From: Heliocidaris erythrogramma
Taxonomy: Eukaryota; Echinodermata; Echinoidea; Camarodonta; Echinometridae
Assembly: GCA_025617745.1 (NCBI GenBank)
Contig: CM046866.1
Location: forward strand, 14,453,725 to 14,517,724
Length of the DNA stretch: 64,000 nt
Reading direction: 5' to 3'
The notes beneath the pieces were generated by a model. The model saw only the letters and a program-made list of their open reading frames with translations, was not told the origin of the DNA and ran no database searches. Positions 59,957 through 64,000 of the stretch are shown here, piece by piece. A program made the translations under genes and the position numbers. Every line of letters starts with the position of its first letter. Positions within the stretch are counted from its first letter, which is position 1.

Positions 59957-60620
59957 TATGTGACCCGACGCCTCAAAACCTACAATAAGTCGCCAAAATT
60001 ATATTTTTTGTTTTATACATTTTCTGAAAGTAGAGATTCTCAGCTTTCCAATGGTATATCACTTGTCTAGTTTACTCAATGATAACGCCTTTAAATATCA
60101 CATTTAGAATCAGTATGTAACCAGCAATCAATAACTCCTATTCAGAGAAAATGGCCATTTAAGTTTGGAACAAAAGAGTGCTAAACCTTTGCTCTGTGTG
60201 CTTACAAGTAAAACTGGGTATTCAAATGGCCATAGCAACCGGTATGAAGGGATTATCAGATTAGGCTGAATTTTGGCAGGCTGCTCCAGGAGGACCTATT
60301 CATTAGTCACTCCAAAAATCAATTTAATACATTTAGAGGTAAGTAGTTATTTGGCATTGAATGAAAGTATTACAAAAGCTCTCCAAACATTCATTAGTTC
60401 GACGTGTGAAAAAAGGGAGTCATTTTAAAATGCCCCAAAATTATATTTCTAAGTCGAATTACGACTCACAAACTTGAGACATGATAGAATGATAATGAAA
60501 CTACCCATTTCTATCAAAAACAGAAAATCGACTGATCCAAGCAAATTTACTATTTTGGGCTGTTTGCTAAGTTGTGGTCCGTGCGACTTATTGTAGGTTT
60601 TGAGGCGGCGGGTCACATAT
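59957..60620. mobile_element. MITE with ATGTGACCCG terminal inverted repeats
   Basis: TATGTGACCCGACGCCTCAA at the left and the near-exact inverse at 60582-60620. The TIR is about 37 bases with one or two mismatches (CCTACAATAAGTCGC at the inner end). No ORF. Confidence 0.8.
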
Positions 60621-60960
60621 GAAGGAAACAAGAAGAGGCAAAAATGCCCGATTGCACCGATGATCACACGAAGGAAAGACGAAGATGACACGATTTGACA
60701 AGATGCCCTCACGATGGCTTTCCGAAGGGCAAAATGGACACCCGAGTTCAACACCAAAATGAACCTTCGCATGGTTTTCGGGCAATATTTTTGGCATGCC
60801 AAAGATTTTGCCACCGCTCACGAAGTTGTTGCCGCAGCCTGAGAAACTCCACCGGCGGACACACGATGGCTTAAGATGCCCTCACGAATGACCCGATGTT
60901 TATACGATCAGAGCCGAATTTGAACATTTCCTTTATCGTGTGTCCATCTTGCTCGACTTC
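60621..60960. other. Unassigned stretch before the GIY-YIG relic
   Basis: The phrase GATGCCCTCACGA recurs at about 60701 and 60875. Possibly part of the element carrying the GIY-YIG domain; no protein recognised. Confidence 0.3.
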
Positions 60961-60974
60961 CGGACAGTGTGACG

Positions 60975-61289
60975 CCTGCATTACGAATTCAAGTGCCGAT
61001 GTGAAGCTCGGTACATAGGGCGTACGACTCAAAGACTAGCAGATCGCGTAAAGCAGCACTACTTTCTTCTATTCGGAATCGCCAGGCTAGCGCGCGGTCA
61101 CAACCCCTGCGTTCGCGTAAACAAACAAATCAAGAGTGCGCTGAATAATACTGTTCATCTTGGTTTAAAATTCTTAGCCGAGCGAGAAACTTTACACATC
61201 TGAGCATGATCGAAGCCACATACATTCAGCTCACCGACCCTATTCAATGCCGACAGAAAGAGTTCGTGAGGACGCTCGAATTATTTTAG
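60975..61289 (+). pseudogene. GIY-YIG endonuclease domain relic, probably from a Penelope-like element
   Basis: HYEFKCRCEARYIGRTTQRL at about 60979-61038 and on to ADRVKQHY, then after a frameshift the C-terminal part FKILSRARNFTHLSMIEATY (from 61164) to CRQKEFVRTLELF and TAG at 61287-61289. The Arg (YIGRT) and Glu (IEATYI) expected in a GIY-YIG nuclease are both present. The opposite orientation to the RT relic at 59.0-57.6 kb suggests a different insertion or an inversion. Confidence 0.75.
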
Positions 61290-61499
61290 CTCCCGTTATT
61301 ACAAAACCGGCTGACAATAAGCCTAATTTCCCGTTATGTTCAGCCAGTCAAAATCTGGTTAATATTTCTCGCGCTTTGTTCCTTTAGCTTCCGGTTATAT
61401 TGTTCGATTTCGGCTTTCTGTTCATTCTTGCGGTATACTCTGATGAGTGCAAGACGAAAAGCTTCAGCATGTCTCTCTTCAACGCCGTTTTCCATAATA

Positions 61500-61930
61500 A
61501 TTGTAAGGAAATACATTATGCAACCGCTTTGGCAACTCTCGTGCATGGAAATAATATAATTGTGAGAAATGAAAATGAAATAATGAATACCTAGCTTAAG
61601 TCAAAGTTCCTAGAGCTGTCCTTCCTTTTTTGAAATTTTTGCAAAGGTTGAAAAAATGGCTCCGCCGAAAATCGAACCCGGGTCGTTTGGCTTAGAACGC
61701 CAATACCTTAACCACTACACTTCCCCCGACAAATGGAATTAATTAATGAGGTTGAAGATTTGTCAGTCTTGCGGTCAACTGAATCTGGTGTCGCCGAAAC
61801 CACTGGCCCGTCTCCGTGGTTGAGGCATTGGCGTTCTAAGTCCGGCGGAGATATTTTTTTCAACCTTTTCAACAATTTAAAAAAGGGAGGACAACTCTGT
61901 GGAACCTGATTTAAGCTATGTAATCCTTAT
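61500..61930. repeat. Inverted pair of tRNA-Arg-like SINE copies
   Basis: A minus-oriented copy (tRNA-like head about 61727-61659) faces a plus-oriented copy (head 61810-61850, lacking its T-arm). Both share the body AAAGGGAGGACAGCTCTG and the tail TTAAGCTA(C/T)G. The arrangement is palindromic about 61770. Confidence 0.7.
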
Positions 61931-62132
61931 ACTCTCATTTTATTACTCGCAATTATAAATAAATATATATATATATTGTGAGGAAATAACATATACATCA
62001 GCTTTGGCAACTCTCGTGGAAATATATAAAAAAATGCGAAAGGAAATGAGAGAATAATGGTTGCGTAACTTAAATCAAAGTTCCCCAGAGCTGTCCTCCC
62101 TTTTTGACATTTTTTGCAAAGGCTGAAAAAAT

Positions 62133-62203
62133 GTCTCCGCCGGGAATCGAACCCGGGTCTTTGGCTTAGAACGCCAATGCCTTAACCACTAGACCACGGA
62201 GAC
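62133..62203 (-). repeat. tRNA-Arg(TCT)-like SINE head, best preserved copy
   Basis: 71 bases that fold as a complete cloverleaf: acceptor GTCTCCG/CGGAGAC, D-stem GTCT/AGGC, anticodon stem TTGGC/GCCAA with loop GTTCTAA (anticodon TCT), T-stem CCGGG/CCCGG. A real tRNA-Arg cannot be ruled out on structure alone, but the same sequence with the same 3-prime body occurs in two neighbouring copies, so a SINE is more likely. Confidence 0.6.
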
Positions 62204-62247
62204 GGGTCAGTGGTTTCGGCGACACCAGATTCAATATATATATAGTT

Positions 62248-62775
62248 CGTTTGTGATCAACTATATTTTCTCTTATCTACGTCTCACTCAAACTGAATCC
62301 TGCTGCTCTCCTTATCTCATCCTGCATCTCTTTCTCTCTCTCTTTCTTCCTCCCACACTTATCTGCTATGCCAGTTTCACCTTAGACAATGTCAAAGGTC
62401 AGTAATTCATTCACACTTGACCGCACAAATTTTACACACACCAAGATATCAAACACATAATGTACATTAGTCACCCTCAACGAAATTTCACTTTAGGTAA
62501 GCGGTCTTTTACATTAAATTTCTGTCCATTTTTCCGAGCTGTGTTCTTATCATTCATTCATTAAGTCACTTTTAATAAACTGTAGCTATGAAGGTATATG
62601 CTGATATCAATATGCAAATGTATATTTTGTTATCAAATGGAATATGAAAAACATACAATTACATGTGTGTATATTGAAGTATATGCTATATGTTTGTATT
62701 ATTATCTTCAGAAACTGAAGAAGGCCAGGAAGGCCTAAAGCTTGATCCAATAAAGTAGAAGTTCAGCAGCTTGTC
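62248..62775. repeat. Dispersed repeat, copy B
   Basis: Parallel to 59481-59945. Ends with CTTCAGAAACTGAAG (perfect 6-bp hairpin), AAGGCCAGGAAGGCCTAAAG and CTTGATCC. Confidence 0.75.
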
Positions 62776-62872
62776 TCCTAGCTGTCTCATGAATCCTCGC
62801 ACTAAATATACATATAGATCTACGCGCTTATATGAAGATTATTAGATATATCAATCCTAATGTTGCCAGTGG

Positions 62873-63420
62873 CGTATCTAGGTATTTTGGCGCCCGGGGC
62901 AAACTATCAAATCTGCGCCCCCATCCCCATGCCCAAAATATATTTTAATGAGCGTTTTTAATTTTAGAAATGATGGCACTACGGGTAAATGAGTTTTGAT
63001 GCACATAACCCGGGGTTGTTAGCCCAAATTTGATGAGTGATTGAATAAGTGAGGGAGCCCGTGACCGAGCGGCATATTTTTTTTCCCCTTTTCAACGCTC
63101 AAATCGAAATTTCCTGTGTATTTTACCCTTACAAAAAGAAAATCCAGTATAATACAGCGACGTAGCAATAGATTTTTTATGATATTTTGAACATTCCTAT
63201 TTGAGGGGCGCAACATGAATGAAAACGCAGAAGAAATCATTATATGTGAGGAATTTAGTAAGGCAATTGCAAGGCAAATTTATGATTTCTATCGAATGTT
63301 CTATAATTTGAAAGTGCTTTTTGGGCACATAATTATATCCCATCTGGGGGCGCAAAATGTAAAAAGCTCCTGCCTTATGCGGGGGGGGGGGGGGGGTAAA
63401 GCAACAAGAGGCAATTAATG
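62873..63420 (+). mobile_element. hAT-like MITE (CAGTGGCGTATCTAGG), right end unclear
   Basis: Starts CAGTGGCGTATCTAGGTATT followed by GGCGCCC and several GGGGCGCAA segments (63206, 63346), with a poly-G run at about 63380. A matching right terminus was not identified. Confidence 0.5.
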
Positions 63421-63454
63421 GTTAACACTTTAAAAATGCCATGGGGGCACGAAC

Positions 63455-63772
63455 CCTGATAGCAGTAAGTGTTGAAAAATGACGTGATATTTACGTCGCG
63501 GTTTTCGTCTTTTTTACGTCATGTAATTACGTCAATAAGACGACAACTTGCACCAACGCAAGACGTCAAGAGGACGTCGTATTTTGACGTCATCTCTACG
63601 TCTTCATTCCTCTTCCCTGATAGCAGAAAGTGTTAAAAATGACGTGATATTTACGTCGCGGTTTTCGTCTTATTTACTCCATGTAATTACGTCAATAAGA
63701 CGATAACTTGCACCAACGCAAGACGTCAAGAGGACGTCTTATTTTGACGTCATCTCTACGTCTTGAACACTG
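63455..63772. repeat. 161-bp tandem repeat, two copies, rich in ACGTC
   Basis: Units begin CCTGATAGCAG (63455 and 63616) and each contains GACGTGATATTTACGTCGCG, AAGACGTCAAGAGGACGTC and TTTGACGTCATC. The copies differ by few bases. Confidence 0.9.
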
Positions 63773-63879
63773 TAAAAACTAAAGTGCTACTTTTAGGGGC
63801 ATGTATAGTGACTGCACCTGAAATGCTGTTTATAGCACTTGTAGTATGCTAAGTTACCAGCAAAAAAAATTTTAAAAAT

Positions 63880-63960
63880 GTGACGGTGGCGAGACTCGAA
63901 CCAGGTTCCGCTGATTGAGAGGCGCTGACGTTACCGATGGACTAACAAATGTTTCTTGCA
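63880..63960 (-). repeat. tRNA-like sequence near the right edge
   Basis: The minus strand has GTTCGAGTCTCG (B-box-like) and TTAGTCCATCGGTAACG (A-box-like). Stems are poor. Related to the fragment at 7440-7505, which suggests another SINE family. Confidence 0.35.
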
Positions 63961-64000
63961 ATTCAGTTTAGTCATGGGAGTCAAGTAGATAACATGAACT

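Noticed and set aside
62133..62203. Functional tRNA-Arg(TCT) gene
   Set aside because: The cloverleaf is complete, but the head and body recur in adjacent degenerate copies, so a SINE is the simpler reading. Not fully excluded.

Overview
This is animal nuclear DNA, AT-rich and repeat-laden, with long introns and no prokaryotic-style operons. An echinoderm (sea urchin-like) genome fits best. The evidence is an NLR gene with two N-terminal Death-fold domains, NACHT and LRR exons; a non-LTR retrotransposon ORF carrying a 2A-like motif; a foldback transposon like the urchin TU elements; and Penelope-like elements. A hemichordate or cephalochordate is not excluded. This assignment is inference from gene families only.

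Two host genes can be reconstructed exon by exon. (1) On the minus strand, 16129 to beyond the left edge, lies an NLR innate-immune receptor: Death exon (16129-15853), Death exon (7294-6977), a large NACHT exon (6073-4503), then LRR exons at 4033-3821, 3364-3197, 2407-2171, 1488-1243, 931-767 and 159-1 (still open at the edge), plus a doubtful LRR exon near 686-456. All intron phases agree, and every LRR exon is phase 0-0. (2) On the plus strand, 31174-44392 holds a complete five-exon secreted-type phospholipase A2 gene of 223 codons, with an intact calcium loop, His-Asp active site and 14 cysteines after an unusual N-terminal hydrophobic segment and linker.

Most of the rest is mobile DNA. 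NLR intron 1 holds a 7.46-kb TTAA-flanked inverted-repeat structure (7904-15361) with decayed LRR-like exons on the plus strand. A 7.7-kb foldback element (18334-26061) has long inverted arms, internal tandem repeats and a near-perfect 8-bp target duplication, with a hAT-like MITE nested inside. A LINE 3-prime end lies at 28.8-29.7 kb. Downstream of the PLA2 gene come a 67-bp satellite (44699-45502), a TA-flanked MITE, and the 5-prime half of a LINE (48191-46358, minus) with the 2A motif and an AP-endonuclease domain broken by frameshifts. From 50 kb to the right edge there are three tRNA-derived SINE-like families, several foldback MITEs, a Penelope-like reverse transcriptase relic (minus, 59.0-57.6 kb) between direct repeats, a separate GIY-YIG endonuclease relic (plus, about 61 kb), and a 161-bp tandem repeat rich in ACGTC.

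No rRNA, CRISPR or operon structure was seen. The tRNA-like sequences sit in repeats and are read as SINE heads, not functional tRNA genes. Coordinates of host exons come from splice consensus and phase matching by eye; repeat limits are approximate unless a target duplication fixes them.
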